A stretch of 64,000 nt of DNA. Origin: an uncultured Bacteroidales bacterium (GTDB lineage: Bacteria; Bacteroidota; Bacteroidia; Bacteroidales; Bacteroidaceae). The position numbers and the translations under genes were made by a program. Of the stretch, positions 9,417 through 20,082 are shown in pieces. Under the pieces are notes generated by a model that was not told the origin of the DNA, did not search any database, and saw only the letters and a list, made by a program, of their open reading frames with translations. Each line of letters opens with the position of its first letter. The stretch's first letter is position 1. The DNA lies in assembly GCA_902798705.1 (NCBI GenBank), contig CADBXS010000014.1, forward strand, positions 1 to 64,000. Direction: 5' to 3'.

Positions 9417-11208
9417 TTAGTTCTTTACTATATCTTCGTCCTCTGCGTATGCAGGATTCTGAGAAAGACTTGGGTTCACATCGAGTTCGCGTTCTGCGTA
9501 TGGCATGTACATGAAGTCCATCATCGCCATCTTGATGATTACCGAACGAGAAGCTTCACCAAACTTGCTGGCTACAGCCGTAGCAAAGTGAGAAGTGTTG
9601 CCTTCGCGACGTGCTCTGCGAACGAGGTCGAAATAGCGCTTGCCCTCGAAGAGGAACTCACGCTGACGCTCATTTTCGAGAAGTGTCATAAAATCCTCAT
9701 AGAGATTGTAGTTGGTGCGTACTGGACGATATTCTGTTTCCTTGCCACTTTGTGCATTAGGATTCGAACGCATATAGACAGCAAGAATCAAGTTGAATGC
9801 ATCGTCGTAAAGAGCCTCCGCAGTGCTCAGAGTGGAGCCGTCCTGACGGATGCGACGTGCCTTGGATCCCTCTGTCTCTGGGTTAGCAGGTGAAGCAGAA
9901 CCACCAATGAGCTTGGCAAGGTTGATTTCAGCTTCTGCACGCATCAGCATCACTTCACTCAAGCGGTAGAAAATCCAATTGACTACATCGATATCAGAAT
10001 TTTTCTGCTGATCCCGAGCTGGACTAGTGCCTGCTGCCCATGATGTTGCACTGACCTGTGAGCGAGCGATAGTCGGTAGTAACTGGGAACAGTGTCGTTT
10101 CGGAATACGACTTTGCCGAATTACCAATGGGGGTTTCCATCAGGTTCTCGTTTGCAGAAAGCCACTGAGTGTATTGTCCACTTTTATTGTTTCCATACAT
10201 ATTGCAAACAGCTGAGTTGCGAGCATCGTTAATTGACTGGCTGAAAGTCAATTCAAAAAGACTTTCGAAGGAATTGCCAGTTACGAAAATGGCATTGTAC
10301 GCTTGTGGTGCATTGTTACTACCACTGGAGAGAGACTTCTCGGCAAGGAGTGGATAACCGTAATTGGTCAGTACGTATGTATCCATAGCACGATTCAAGT
10401 TGCCATACTTATCAGTCATGTACTCATCGTATTTGTAGTTGAGCACCCAGTCGCAATATTCCACACACTTGCGATAGTCGTCCTGCTGGAGAGCCTTAGC
10501 ACGATTGGCATCGGAGGCACGCCACAGGTAGAGGTCGGCAAGCAAGGCATAGACAGCAGCACGAGTGACACGGCCAGAATTCTTTTCACGCTCGAAGTAT
10601 GTACGAGGAGCATTGTCCTTGCAACCTTCGAGGTCGAGAATCAGAGAGTCGAGCACGTTCTCAAAAGGCGAAGCTGGCAGACGATAGGACTGAGTGTCAT
10701 CGATGGAAGGATTGAATGAGAATGGCACATTCTTGAAAGCGCGAATGAGGTAGAAATAATTGAGGGCCCGGATGGTCTTCGCCTCAGCTATGGTCACAGC
10801 CAAGTCGGAATTGGTGAAGTTAGGGTCCTTATCTGCTACCTCAGGGGCATAGTAGATAACGGTGTTGCAACGGTTGATGACTGTGTAGAACGAGCTCCAG
10901 TTGCAATAAGCGTTGGTCTGCTTCAGATTGCCCTTGTTGATATAGTTGATGGTCGTATTATTGGTTTGACCTGTTGCTACATTGTCGGAACGAACTTCGC
11001 CCCACACAATGGCTCTCTCCAACCAATCAGAGCTTTGCATACCCGTATAGCACGAACGGAGCACATTGTCAACGTCGTCCCTGTTGGTCCAATAGTTCTC
11101 AAGAACCACTTCATTCAGCGGCAGAAGGTCGAGGTCGCACGAAGTGACCGTCACTCCTACGAATGTGGCAAGACCAAATGCTTTGATAATATTCTTTATA
11201 TTCTTCAT
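9417..11208 (-). pseudogene. RagB/SusD family lipoprotein, frame broken near 10060 (first pair)
   Basis: The N-terminal part reads from 11208 with lipobox VTSC (Cys24) and classic SusD segments such as NYWTNRDDVDNVLRSCYTG and IRALNYFYLIRAFKNVPF. It continues to TTDYRSLTGQ and then meets a stop at 10024. The C-terminal part continues in another frame, from about VSATSWAAGTSPARD through NWIFYRLSEVMLMRAEAEI to the stop at 9417. The switch lies at about 10045-10070. SusD relatives usually have more residues between these two segments, so a small out-of-frame loss fits better than one inserted base. The partner SusC upstream is intact. Sequencing or assembly error is possible. Listed as one broken gene. 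Confidence 0.8.
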
Positions 11209-11225
11209 AATAGTGATATTTCTTT

Positions 11226-14200
11226 TTAGAATGATATAGTGGTACTAAATACAAACGAACGAGAACGTGGGGTGCGTGAATTGTCACCTGCTGGATTGAA
11301 ACCTGCCTGCGAAACTTCTGGGTCAGCACCAGAATAGTTGGTGATACAGAAGAGATTGTTCATGGTGAGAGAGAAATTCAGCTGATTCAATCCCCACTTC
11401 TTCAGCGTTCTTGGCGAGAGTGCGTAAGAAAGCTGTGCATAGTTGAGACGGAGGTAAGAAGCGTCTTCTATGAAGCGGTCGCTACCCAAATAGTTGTAAG
11501 TCATGAAATTGGTCACTGTAGTAGCAGCACGAGGAAGGATGTTCTCGAAATTGTCACCTTCGTTGTGCCAACGCCAGTTCACGGCACGGCTCTGGTTCTG
11601 GTTGTTGGCCATGCTCTCAAGACCCATGCGAGCATAGTTGATAACATTCTGACCATAGCGGTAGTTGAACTGCAAGTTGAGACGCCAGCGGTCGTAGTTG
11701 AATTTCACACCAAAACCACCAGTCAACTTAGGGAGTGACGAACCGAGATAGACGATATCCAGCTCGTTGATGTTACCATCATGGTTGATATCCTCATAGA
11801 TGGCATCACCACCCACAAATTCGTACTTGATGTTGTCATAGTCGAAATACATTGGCTTTGGATTGCCAGCAGCATTCAGAATCACCTCGTCATTGGCATT
11901 CTTGGCTACAGGTGCATTAGGACCGCTCAAGCCAACAATTTCCTCTTCACTATAGTCGGAATACTGATAGACACCCTTGTAGCGGAAACCATACATGGAA
12001 CCGAGAGGGTTGTGCAACTGAACACGAGAGAGGTATGAACCATTAGCGAAATTAAAGTCTTTGTTCATACTGGTGAGAATCGTCTCATCCATCTCAAGGA
12101 TTTCGTTACGGTTGTTGGCAAAGGTGATGTTGAAGTCCATATAGAACTTATTACCAACCTCAATGACTCGTGAACCGTTGAGGTTGAATTCCCAACCATT
12201 GTTACGCATCGCACCGGCATTCTTGTTCGAAAGCTGTGTGTAACCCGACGAAGATGGAATACCAAAGCTTGGCATCAGCAGGTTGGTGGTCTTCTTGGTA
12301 TAAACCGAAAGGTCACCCGTAATCTTGTTTTTGAAGAAACCGAAGTCGAAACCTAAGTTCCACTCCTCTTTCTGTTCCCACTGAAGGGCAGCCAAGCGGA
12401 TGTTTGTTGGGATAACAGTACCTTCGCCCATATAGTTGGTGCTGGTGTTGTACTTACTGTAGTAGAGTCCTTCACCTCCAGGAGGGTTACCACCGATACC
12501 CCAAGATGGACGAATGGAGAGCATGGAAATCCAAGGAAGTTTCTCCATGAACTTCTCGTCGGTGATGTTCCAACGAGCTGAGAGACCAGGGAAGGTTCCA
12601 TAGCGCTTGTCTGGACCAAATCGAGTGGTACCATCTCGGCGAACAGTGCCATGCAAGATATACTTACCCTTATAAGAATAGTGAACATCGAGCAAGTAGT
12701 TGACACTCTTATATTCACCTGCACCTGTGCCGAAGCCAGTGATTCGTCCACCAGCTAAAGGAGAAATGATGTCGCTGGTAGGAAGCCAGCTGGACGAGTA
12801 GTTCTGACTGCTGGAGTTACCCGAATTGTACTGCGAACGCAACATGATCTTCAAATCATGGTTTTCATTGTTGAAATGAGGATCGAATGTGATTGAGTGA
12901 CGGGTTGAGAGAGAATTACTCTTATACGCACTGGTAGAAGCTATGTTGTTGTCATTCGAAGTCCAGTTTGCAGAGAGCAAAGTACCTGGCATGAAAGTCT
13001 CGCCATCGTTACTTGAGATTCTGAACAAAATCTGACCTTCGTATGTGAGGCGATGAGAATCGTCACCCGTGCCAAGGATGTCGTAACGAAGAATGAACTC
13101 AGGAGCCAAGCTCACCGACTTTTCGTCGTTCTTTGCATAATGTGCAAGAGCCACAGGGTTGACAATACCATACTGGTCCTTGAGGTGTGTTGCCTGAGCA
13201 TTAGGCACATACCGGTTCATGGTGTAGAAACGGTCGGTGTCGTTGCCATTTGCGTCCTCCTCATAGATGGAGAGGTTTGGCATCTTCTGGTAGGCAATGG
13301 CAAGGAGGTCGCCATTGTAGTTGTAGTTCTTGTGGTTCTTCGTATAAGTGAGGTCGAAGTTGGTACTTACCTTGATGCGGTTGCTGACAAAGTAGTCCAA
13401 AGCCACACGCGTGGTGAAGCGGTCGAGCTTCTGCTTGATGATAGAACCCTTCTGGTTATCGTAACCTGCAGAAATACGGAAGTTGGCTTTTTCACCACCA
13501 CCGGTGAGGGAAACGAAATGCTGCTGGTAAACACCAAATTGCTTCACAGCCTTCATCCAGTCGGTGTTGTCATTAAACATATTATATTCCGTGAAGTCGC
13601 GGTCGTAGTTGATTTCAGGAATATAGTCCGTATTGCCCTTCGAACCATAGCTTGAGTTCAACTCAGGGTTGAAGTAAGCCTCCTTGAGGTACATGGTGTA
13701 GTCGTCACCATTGAGAAGCTTGTAGCCTTCTGGCTGCCAAGTGCCCGTGAGACGGAATGTGTACTGCACACGAGTCTTACCGCGCTGACCACGCTTGGTC
13801 TTGATTTCGATAACACCATTACCACCCTGAGAACCCCAAATGGCAGTAGCGGAAGCATCCTTCAGAACGGTGATGCTCTCGATATCCTCTGGGTTCACAT
13901 TGAGGAGTTCGGCAAACTTTTCCTCATTGGCATCCGTGAAGTCGAAATTCTGGTCGTAGTCGTCAAGACTGAGAGGGTTATTGTTGACAACGATGAGCGG
14001 GTTGGCATTACCATAGATGGTACTAACACCACGCAGACGCATCGTTGTACCAGCACCAAGGTTACCTGAATTGGCAACAATATCGAGACCGGAAATACGT
14101 CCCTGGAGGGCTTCATCCACCGAAGTCATACCGAGACCTTCGAATTCCTTCATGTCGATGGTCTGCGATGCTACGGAGATTTCAGTCACCGGAATGGAGA

Positions 14201-14564
14201 GACCTGCCGTCTCAGTCTTTTTGGTTGCCTTCACCACCACTTCCTGAATCTGAGTAGTACTCTTCATTCGGATGTTGAAGTGCTTGGTGTTGATAGGGAG
14301 AGTAACGGTTTGATAACCGATGTAGGACACCTGAATCTTGTCCTTAGGATTGTGAATCTTGAAAGAGAAGTTACCATTGATATCGGTAACACCATGGGCA
14401 ACAATACGACGGTTGTTGTCGATTTCTATGACATTCGCCATCATCAACGGCTCTATGTCATCCGACACCGTACCCGAAATAATGTCGCCAGCCTTAGGTG
14501 CCTGCGCCATCGACAAGGAACAGAAGCACACAAAGAGCATGAGCAATGATATGATTTTTTTCAT
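11226..14564 (-). CDS. SusC/RagA family TonB-linked outer-membrane transporter (first pair)
   Basis: A 1112-residue outer-membrane importer with a signal peptide ending SMA|QA (residue 20). A carboxypeptidase-like sandwich covers about 27-105 (ISGTVSDDIEPLMMANV). A clear TonB-box-like IQEVVVKA follows, then a plug (about 130-260) with GRISGLDIVANSGNLGAGT and IESITVLKDASATAIWGS, then the barrel ending with aromatic-rich SRSFVFSTTISF. It lies 8 bp after the fasciclin gene at 14573 and 17 bp before the broken SusD gene, so the three should be co-transcribed. Energy would come from TonB-ExbBD, not encoded here. The intact frame contrasts with its broken SusD partner. Confidence 0.92.
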   Translation of the reverse strand: MKKIISLLMLFVCFCSLSMAQAPKAGDIISGTVSDDIEPLMMANVIEIDNNRRIVAHGVTDINGNFSFKIHNPKDKIQVSYIGYQTVTLPINTKHFNIRMKSTTQIQEVVVKATKKTETAGLSIPVTEISVASQTIDMKEFEGLGMTSVDEALQGRISGLDIVANSGNLGAGTTMRLRGVSTIYGNANPLIVVNNNPLSLDDYDQNFDFTDANEEKFAELLNVNPEDIESITVLKDASATAIWGSQGGNGVIEIKTKRGQRGKTRVQYTFRLTGTWQPEGYKLLNGDDYTMYLKEAYFNPELNSSYGSKGNTDYIPEINYDRDFTEYNMFNDNTDWMKAVKQFGVYQQHFVSLTGGGEKANFRISAGYDNQKGSIIKQKLDRFTTRVALDYFVSNRIKVSTNFDLTYTKNHKNYNYNGDLLAIAYQKMPNLSIYEEDANGNDTDRFYTMNRYVPNAQATHLKDQYGIVNPVALAHYAKNDEKSVSLAPEFILRYDILGTGDDSHRLTYEGQILFRISSNDGETFMPGTLLSANWTSNDNNIASTSAYKSNSLSTRHSITFDPHFNNENHDLKIMLRSQYNSGNSSSQNYSSSWLPTSDIISPLAGGRITGFGTGAGEYKSVNYLLDVHYSYKGKYILHGTVRRDGTTRFGPDKRYGTFPGLSARWNITDEKFMEKLPWISMLSIRPSWGIGGNPPGGEGLYYSKYNTSTNYMGEGTVIPTNIRLAALQWEQKEEWNLGFDFGFFKNKITGDLSVYTKKTTNLLMPSFGIPSSSGYTQLSNKNAGAMRNNGWEFNLNGSRVIEVGNKFYMDFNITFANNRNEILEMDETILTSMNKDFNFANGSYLSRVQLHNPLGSMYGFRYKGVYQYSDYSEEEIVGLSGPNAPVAKNANDEVILNAAGNPKPMYFDYDNIKYEFVGGDAIYEDINHDGNINELDIVYLGSSLPKLTGGFGVKFNYDRWRLNLQFNYRYGQNVINYARMGLESMANNQNQSRAVNWRWHNEGDNFENILPRAATTVTNFMTYNYLGSDRFIEDASYLRLNYAQLSYALSPRTLKKWGLNQLNFSLTMNNLFCITNYSGADPEVSQAGFNPAGDNSRTPRSRSFVFSTTISF

Positions 14565-14572
14565 GGGATGAT

Positions 14573-17335
14573 TTATTTACGCTGTTTAACACTCTCATCT
14601 GCTACCACCTTGACTGGTACATAGATGAACTGATCCTTGCTATACATGAGTGGGCGGTCGATGGCATGGACAACAACAGTTGAGGAGTTCTCAAGAGATG
14701 TAGCCCTTTCAGGATTTGTGCCATTGAGCCAGTATTCACGGCCTTGCAGGTTGTAGAGACCACCTGAGGTTTGCACCTTGGCTATGTTGCCCACAGCATC
14801 CTGAAGTTCGATGCCGCTGGTACTAACAGCAGTTACCTTAATACGATATGGAGCACCAGCTGTTACCTCATACAGACCGTCCGAAGTCATGAGTTTCTCA
14901 CCAGTGGCTTCATCATATACATAGTCGAGACGTGCCTTCTGAGACTCATATTCGGAAGGAAGGAATCCACCGTCAACAAAGATGGAATTACTCTGGATGT
15001 GGTACTTGACGAAATCGCGCATAATCGACTTGACATGTTCTGCCGAGTCGGTATCAATGTTCAGTTCCTCATTTTCCTCATCGTATGCTTCAGCAGCAGC
15101 AAGGTCTTCCAAAGAAGGGAGGCCAGCAGCGTAAGCTTCCTTCATGGCTGCATTGGTAGGAGCATAAACCGTGTAGTGGTGAGCATTCAAGAGTGAATAC
15201 TGCTTCTCCTTACCTGAAGAGTCAACTGAAGGTGAAACGAGATTACCCAAAGAGTCGGCATCCGACTTCACGGCAGCACACTGACCATCGGCATTCTGAA
15301 GAGCCACACAACCAGAGGCAATCAGCATGTGATAGAATTCGCTGAACTCTGAGCGCTCCGACAGGACAGCTGCAGTGGTCTTGCGAGTGCTATTGACAAT
15401 GTCGTTACAAACGTAGGCATAACCATTCTCCATGTGGAACACACCTTCCACGATGGCAGGCTTGTTGATTTCGGTCTGCAAAGAACCAGAAGCTGTCATA
15501 GCGCCTGGCTGATTCTGAGTGCCACTCACCTTCACGAAGCTCTTACCCTTCGTGATATAGTAGGACTTGCCACTTTCCACCAACTCAACACCGATAATAT
15601 TATCAAGGATATCGGTCAAACGGTTCAGAATCTGAGCATTACCAGTTCCGCCCGTGATGCGTCGCAAGCTGTCGCCTACGACAACACCATTGTCAGTGAG
15701 ATTGCAAGCAAAGACATCCACAAAGATGCGCTGGTTCTTTGCCTTGGTTGCATCAAATCCAAATCGCCACATCTCCATCTGTTGCTTACCGAATGACACA
15801 GGGTCAACATAACAAAGCATACCCTTGTTGGTTGGAGCGAAGAAGGAATATCTCGACACCATAGAGTTGAGGTATGGCTTATAATCCATATTATCTATGG
15901 CATTGAAAAGAACATTCAGATTTTCAGTGTCAATCACAGTTGGGAAAAGCACTGACGAATATGTTGCAGGAGCAAACACCTTGTTGGTGAGATACACAAT
16001 ACCATTGCAACCAAGATACACAGAGTCAATGGATTCACGAGTAACACCCATTTTCAAGTTGGCATCGTTCAAAATTGTCTCGAACTTGCTTGGTACGCTG
16101 GCAACAAGGGAGTTCAGCTGATTCACGTTGACAAGCTCACTGAGCACAGAACTTGGCGTGTTTTCAATCGTTCCATACTGAGCCTTCACAACAGCACCAC
16201 CACCATTGTCCCACCAATCGCGAATGGCATCATCCTTAGGAACCATCATCACAGCCAAGTCCTCCATCATTGGAGTACGGTTGTTGAAGATTTCAGGAAT
16301 GAACGTGTTCCACCCTGGGTCGTACTTCAAAGAAGCGTCGTAGGTGAGACCATCCTTATCCTTCGAGAACGGACGGCGAGAACTTGATTCGTAACCTGAA
16401 CCCCAGGAGCGATCGGAGAAATAACGCTTCACATAGACAGAATCGACATCCGTGCCCTTGTTGATGTTATAAGCAGTTGTCAGAGCCGAAGAGTCGGCAG
16501 GAGCTGCAAAACGCTCAAGGATGGAGCTGAAAATGGACATCTTGCTATTCTTGCGAATGATTTCAGACATGTTGTCGAGCGGAGTAATCACACGGTCAAC
16601 TTCATGAACGAAACCGTTCTTACAGAACTGGCTGTTCAGAATCTTAGCACGGTTCACGTAAGTGTCATCGCTGTGACGAGTTCCATCAGGATCGTTGTAG
16701 AGAAAATCTATATCCGTGCTCTCTAACTTATTGGATTCGATGAACTTAGGCGTGAAGTGAATCATTGGACTTGCACCCGATGCATCCTTGAACAGAACAA
16801 TCTCGGAATGAGTGCCACGGAGGTTGACCCAGCGTTCATTCTGAGGAAGCTCTGGAGAGCTGGTGCTGATGACCTGAACAGAGTCGAAAATACTCTGGGA
16901 AGAGGTGCGGCGACAAACCTCACCACGCACTGGACCCTCGGCTGTGGAGAGCATACTCGTTGGGTAAGGGTTGTCAATCATAGCCGAATAGAGCAAAAGC
17001 TTCTTCTGAGCCAAAGAAAGGTCAGCGTACTGCTTCACTCCCCAATCGTTCGACGCAAAGAACTTCTGGAAAGCCCCGTCGTCTGCTATGAAAAGGGTCT
17101 TACTACCTGTCTTGGAGAGCACTTCTGTCTCGCCAAGATCGTCAATCAGTCGTAGGAAATTCGTATAGCTTCCCTTCTCCTGCATATAACCATAGATGGT
17201 GTTCAAGCCCGAAGGCTGATCCTCGTCAAGGTTATACTTGTCGGAGCAAGAAAATGCTGCGAAACCCACAAGACATACGACACCTCCCACCAGAAGATGT
17301 CTGCATAGTTTTTTCCTTTTTGAGTTGTACAACAT
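14573..17335 (-). CDS. Large multi-fasciclin lipoprotein (920 aa), first gene of the operon
   Basis: A lipoprotein with lipobox AFSC and Cys30. Several FAS1-like units are visible. One is at about 45-260 (YTNFLRLIDDLGETEVL, TLFIADDGAFQKFF, NGFVHEVDRVITPL). A second is at about 265-470, ending NGIVYLTNKVFAP. A third is at about 480-650 (RYSFFAPTNKGMLCYV). A fourth is at about 670-800 (FSEFYHMLIASG, HHYTVYAPTNAAMKEAY). The short beta domain after residue 830 is not recognised. As first gene it sits under the candidate promoter at 17555-17586 with a leader of about 210 nt. FAS1 arrays generally act in adhesion. With two SusCD pairs downstream it may help capture a polymer or protein ligand; that is inference. 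Confidence 0.8.
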   Translation of the reverse strand: MLYNSKRKKLCRHLLVGGVVCLVGFAAFSCSDKYNLDEDQPSGLNTIYGYMQEKGSYTNFLRLIDDLGETEVLSKTGSKTLFIADDGAFQKFFASNDWGVKQYADLSLAQKKLLLYSAMIDNPYPTSMLSTAEGPVRGEVCRRTSSQSIFDSVQVISTSSPELPQNERWVNLRGTHSEIVLFKDASGASPMIHFTPKFIESNKLESTDIDFLYNDPDGTRHSDDTYVNRAKILNSQFCKNGFVHEVDRVITPLDNMSEIIRKNSKMSIFSSILERFAAPADSSALTTAYNINKGTDVDSVYVKRYFSDRSWGSGYESSSRRPFSKDKDGLTYDASLKYDPGWNTFIPEIFNNRTPMMEDLAVMMVPKDDAIRDWWDNGGGAVVKAQYGTIENTPSSVLSELVNVNQLNSLVASVPSKFETILNDANLKMGVTRESIDSVYLGCNGIVYLTNKVFAPATYSSVLFPTVIDTENLNVLFNAIDNMDYKPYLNSMVSRYSFFAPTNKGMLCYVDPVSFGKQQMEMWRFGFDATKAKNQRIFVDVFACNLTDNGVVVGDSLRRITGGTGNAQILNRLTDILDNIIGVELVESGKSYYITKGKSFVKVSGTQNQPGAMTASGSLQTEINKPAIVEGVFHMENGYAYVCNDIVNSTRKTTAAVLSERSEFSEFYHMLIASGCVALQNADGQCAAVKSDADSLGNLVSPSVDSSGKEKQYSLLNAHHYTVYAPTNAAMKEAYAAGLPSLEDLAAAEAYDEENEELNIDTDSAEHVKSIMRDFVKYHIQSNSIFVDGGFLPSEYESQKARLDYVYDEATGEKLMTSDGLYEVTAGAPYRIKVTAVSTSGIELQDAVGNIAKVQTSGGLYNLQGREYWLNGTNPERATSLENSSTVVVHAIDRPLMYSKDQFIYVPVKVVADESVKQRK

Positions 17336-17554
17336 AAATATTAGAATAGATGATTGATTTGATTTATAATTCCATTCATGGGTTAATTAAGTGAAGTATT
17401 GTCCCACAACATACAAGGCGTTATTTTCACGAATAGTCTTTACGTTAGTTAGCAATCGTAGAAAAACGGTGTCAACGGTGTCAACCTTTCGCCCACATAT
17501 ATCATGCCGATTCACGCGCTCGTAAACCAAATAGACACTACCGCATAATCTTTG

Positions 17555-17586
17555 CAAAGTAAGTGATTTTCCTCCTATAAAACAAA
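17555..17586 (-). promoter_or_regulatory. Candidate promoter of the SusCD-fasciclin operon
   Basis: On the minus strand a TTTG (17586-17583) is followed after 20 nt by TTACTTTG (17562-17555). This is one mismatch from the Bacteroidetes -7 box TAnnTTTG, and the spacing is within the usual 19-22. The predicted start is near 17548, leaving an untranslated leader of about 210 nt before the ATG at 17335. No adjacent anti-sigma, ECF sigma or HTCS gene was found, so the regulator is unknown. The rest of the 695-bp gap holds the repeat at 17787-17933 and no gene that I can support. Confidence 0.5.
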
Positions 17587-17786
17587 TTTTAAGATTAATC
17601 TTTTCCCGAATGGTTAATTTTTAACAAATTACGATACAATTTTCACAACTTTTGCCCTTGTTAGAGAACTTTCAAAAAATTTAACGCAGACCCAATCGTC
17701 TCTGCCACAAAGGAAACATTCCGACCATGAACCTTTGTTTAACTAAAGAAACAGGGGCAAAGGAATGCTTTTGATGCAGTGCTTTT

Positions 17787-17933
17787 GGGGATTGACTGAA
17801 GCGCATGAGGGGATTTACTGAAGCGCTCTTTTGTTTTCAACTAGTTGCCGAAGGCTCGTTATCGAAACAGCGAACCCTCGGCGTTGCGATAGCGAAGGTT
17901 CGCCAGAACAACACCGAGGGCTCGGCATTTTAG
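17787..17933. repeat. Dispersed 147-bp hairpin repeat, copy A
   Basis: This segment aligns without length change to 43534-43680, at roughly 80% identity by eye. Both start GGGGATTG.CTGAAGCGCATG, share TTCAACTAGTTG, and end GAGGGCTCGGCATTT. The middle forms an imperfect hairpin (CCGAAGGCTCG against CGAACCCTCGG, with wobble pairs). It lies between the end of the CotH-like gene and the promoter of the SusCD operon and has no credible reading frame. Confidence 0.7.
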
Positions 17934-18030
17934 TAAAAACAAAGGAGGGATTCAGAAAAATCAAATATGAGCACCAGTACAATCGAAGCTTTCCTGATGA
18001 TGTTTCCAATACGATGATGCGGAATGGGAC

Positions 18031-19977
18031 TTACTGAATGTGGAAGGTGACTTGCACATTGACCAACTTGAGAGTACCGCTGTCGTTGTAGCGATACTGC
18101 ATGGTGGCAACGTGGTTACCGTCCCAAGGAGAGCAGTTATCAGGGTGGCAGCCATAGTTCCAAGTATAGAGGTCGTTGGACTCAATATACACATGTCCCC
18201 AAGACCATTGGTTGGTATTGCCATCGTAGTCGAACCATGCTCCGTATGTGCCAGCAGCCGTGTTGTTACCCTCACTGCCATCGGCGTTGAGCGGAACAAG
18301 TTCCATCCGACTGTCGCGAATGCTTGACACCTCCAGCAAAGCAGCGAGTTCGTCCTTGTCCACAGATATCTGTCCCGACTGATGATAGCCCGACCAAAAG
18401 CTCACATTCACATACTTCTGAATGGTTCCCATCATCTTCGTGTCCTTGATGTCGTCGTCACCCTCATCCTCTGGCTCTGGATAGTTGGCAACAAGTTCGT
18501 TGAGATAGGCAAGGCGATTCTCCAACCACTTCTTCATCTTGCGCGTTTCGGTGGAGGCACTCATGTTCTTGATAGGCCAGCGTTCCTCCTCGCGTATCTG
18601 AGGAGAAGTATAGCCCATGCCACCATTGTCCGTCCGCTTCGTCTGCAGTTCGTTCAATCCATCCACATAGCGCTGTGTCTCTGCCCAGTTGCGTATGTAG
18701 AGGGAATCCTTGATTTGGTTCCACTGCTCCTTGTATTGCTGCACGAACTTGGCATTGCCGAACATGTCGGTGAAGAACTTTGGCACGCGATAGTCGCCGT
18801 TCTGACGATAAGGGTTGGTGCCAAAGAGGGTTTCCTTGTAGTTGCTGAAGAAGGTGTGCCCCGTGTACATGTTGCTCCAGTCGAAATCGTAGCCAGCATC
18901 CCAGTCCCAAGCAGGGCCGAAGGTGTATTTTCCTCCCTTGTCGCGGAAAAGGAAAATGCTTCGAGGAGCTGCCAGTTCCACATTGTAGAGGTACTCCTGC
19001 AATTGGTCCATAGCGATGTAGGAAGGGATGTCCATGAGGGAATCCACTTTCTGATAATCTCCCGACTTGATGGCATTCTCCAAGACGGCAAAGTCGTCCT
19101 TGATTTGCTGAAGCTGAGCATTTGTCAGGTCTTTTGGATATTTCACAGCCATCGGCATGTTATAGACGCTGGTGTAGAAATTGTCGCCTGAATATGGGCT
19201 TTCCGCTGGTCCATCGTCCACATCCAAGGTGAGGAGGATGCCCTCGTCCACGTCGATATCGACACGATTTCCCGCCACTTCCACCTGTTCTGCTATCTGA
19301 TAGATGCCCTTGTATTCTCCATTGATAAAGACTTCTGCAAAACGGATAGGAGTGGTGAAAGGAATGCCCATCCACTTGGCTGTGATGGAGGCAAAGACAT
19401 TCATCATGTCGGTCACGTCACGATAGTTAGCCAACAGCACCCAATCTTTGTTCTTGTCAATACCCAACATCTTGTTACTCGTGTCGAACTTGATGCGATA
19501 GGGTTTCTTATCGTACCACAACCAGGTGGAGTTACCACGACCACGTATCTTGCCAGGACGGGAGTCATACTGGTACTCCCCTCGCCCATCGATGGAGACA
19601 TAGCAGCGCACATAGTCCTCTTTCGACGTGATTTCCTCGCCATCGTCGGTCGTGATGTTCAGCGCAAAAATCTTGTACTTGTTCTTAGTCTCGCTGTCAA
19701 GATTTTCAGAAAAAGTGATGCTGTCGATGGCACTACTGTAACGTCCTTCCTTCTCCAAACTGAAAGGAATCACCAGGCGTTCATTGTCGGCACGATGCAT
19801 CAGGAACGTTGTGGAATCTGCATCGAAATCGAAGTAGGAAACATCGGTAATTCTATAAGGAAATGCCCATTCGTAACCATCGTAATTGACATGGACATGA
19901 AGCCAATCCTGTGCCCACGTGGAACTTATGCCAAAGGTGGAAAGAAGCAACAGAAGTGCTGACAAAATACGTTTCAT
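18031..19977 (-). CDS. Secreted CotH-kinase-like protein with C-terminal DUF4859-like domain
   Basis: 648 residues from the chosen start. A longer reading to 20100 is possible, but it would begin upstream of the predicted transcription start, and MKRILSALLLLL is a good signal peptide cut near STWA|QD. After a beta-rich N-terminal region comes the CotH domain (about 125-470): KIRGRGNSTW (144-152), KKPYRIKFD, KDWVLLANY, NGEYKGIYQIAEQVEV and the acidic FGPAWDWDAGYDFDW. Bacillus CotH is a spore-coat protein kinase; secreted Bacteroidetes homologues are mostly uncharacterised. The last 110 residues (from about 540) resemble DUF4859. A second CotH-like protein lies at 62547. Probably monocistronic. 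Confidence 0.82.
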   Translation of the reverse strand: MKRILSALLLLLSTFGISSTWAQDWLHVHVNYDGYEWAFPYRITDVSYFDFDADSTTFLMHRADNERLVIPFSLEKEGRYSSAIDSITFSENLDSETKNKYKIFALNITTDDGEEITSKEDYVRCYVSIDGRGEYQYDSRPGKIRGRGNSTWLWYDKKPYRIKFDTSNKMLGIDKNKDWVLLANYRDVTDMMNVFASITAKWMGIPFTTPIRFAEVFINGEYKGIYQIAEQVEVAGNRVDIDVDEGILLTLDVDDGPAESPYSGDNFYTSVYNMPMAVKYPKDLTNAQLQQIKDDFAVLENAIKSGDYQKVDSLMDIPSYIAMDQLQEYLYNVELAAPRSIFLFRDKGGKYTFGPAWDWDAGYDFDWSNMYTGHTFFSNYKETLFGTNPYRQNGDYRVPKFFTDMFGNAKFVQQYKEQWNQIKDSLYIRNWAETQRYVDGLNELQTKRTDNGGMGYTSPQIREEERWPIKNMSASTETRKMKKWLENRLAYLNELVANYPEPEDEGDDDIKDTKMMGTIQKYVNVSFWSGYHQSGQISVDKDELAALLEVSSIRDSRMELVPLNADGSEGNNTAAGTYGAWFDYDGNTNQWSWGHVYIESNDLYTWNYGCHPDNCSPWDGNHVATMQYRYNDSGTLKLVNVQVTFHIQ

Positions 19978-20082
19978 CTGAAGCGAATGACTTAACAAGT
20001 AAACGATTATAGTTAGATAAAGATAGTACGTTGAAAAAGGGAAAAGTATATTGTATGAAAATACACTTTTAACTTTCGTCTG

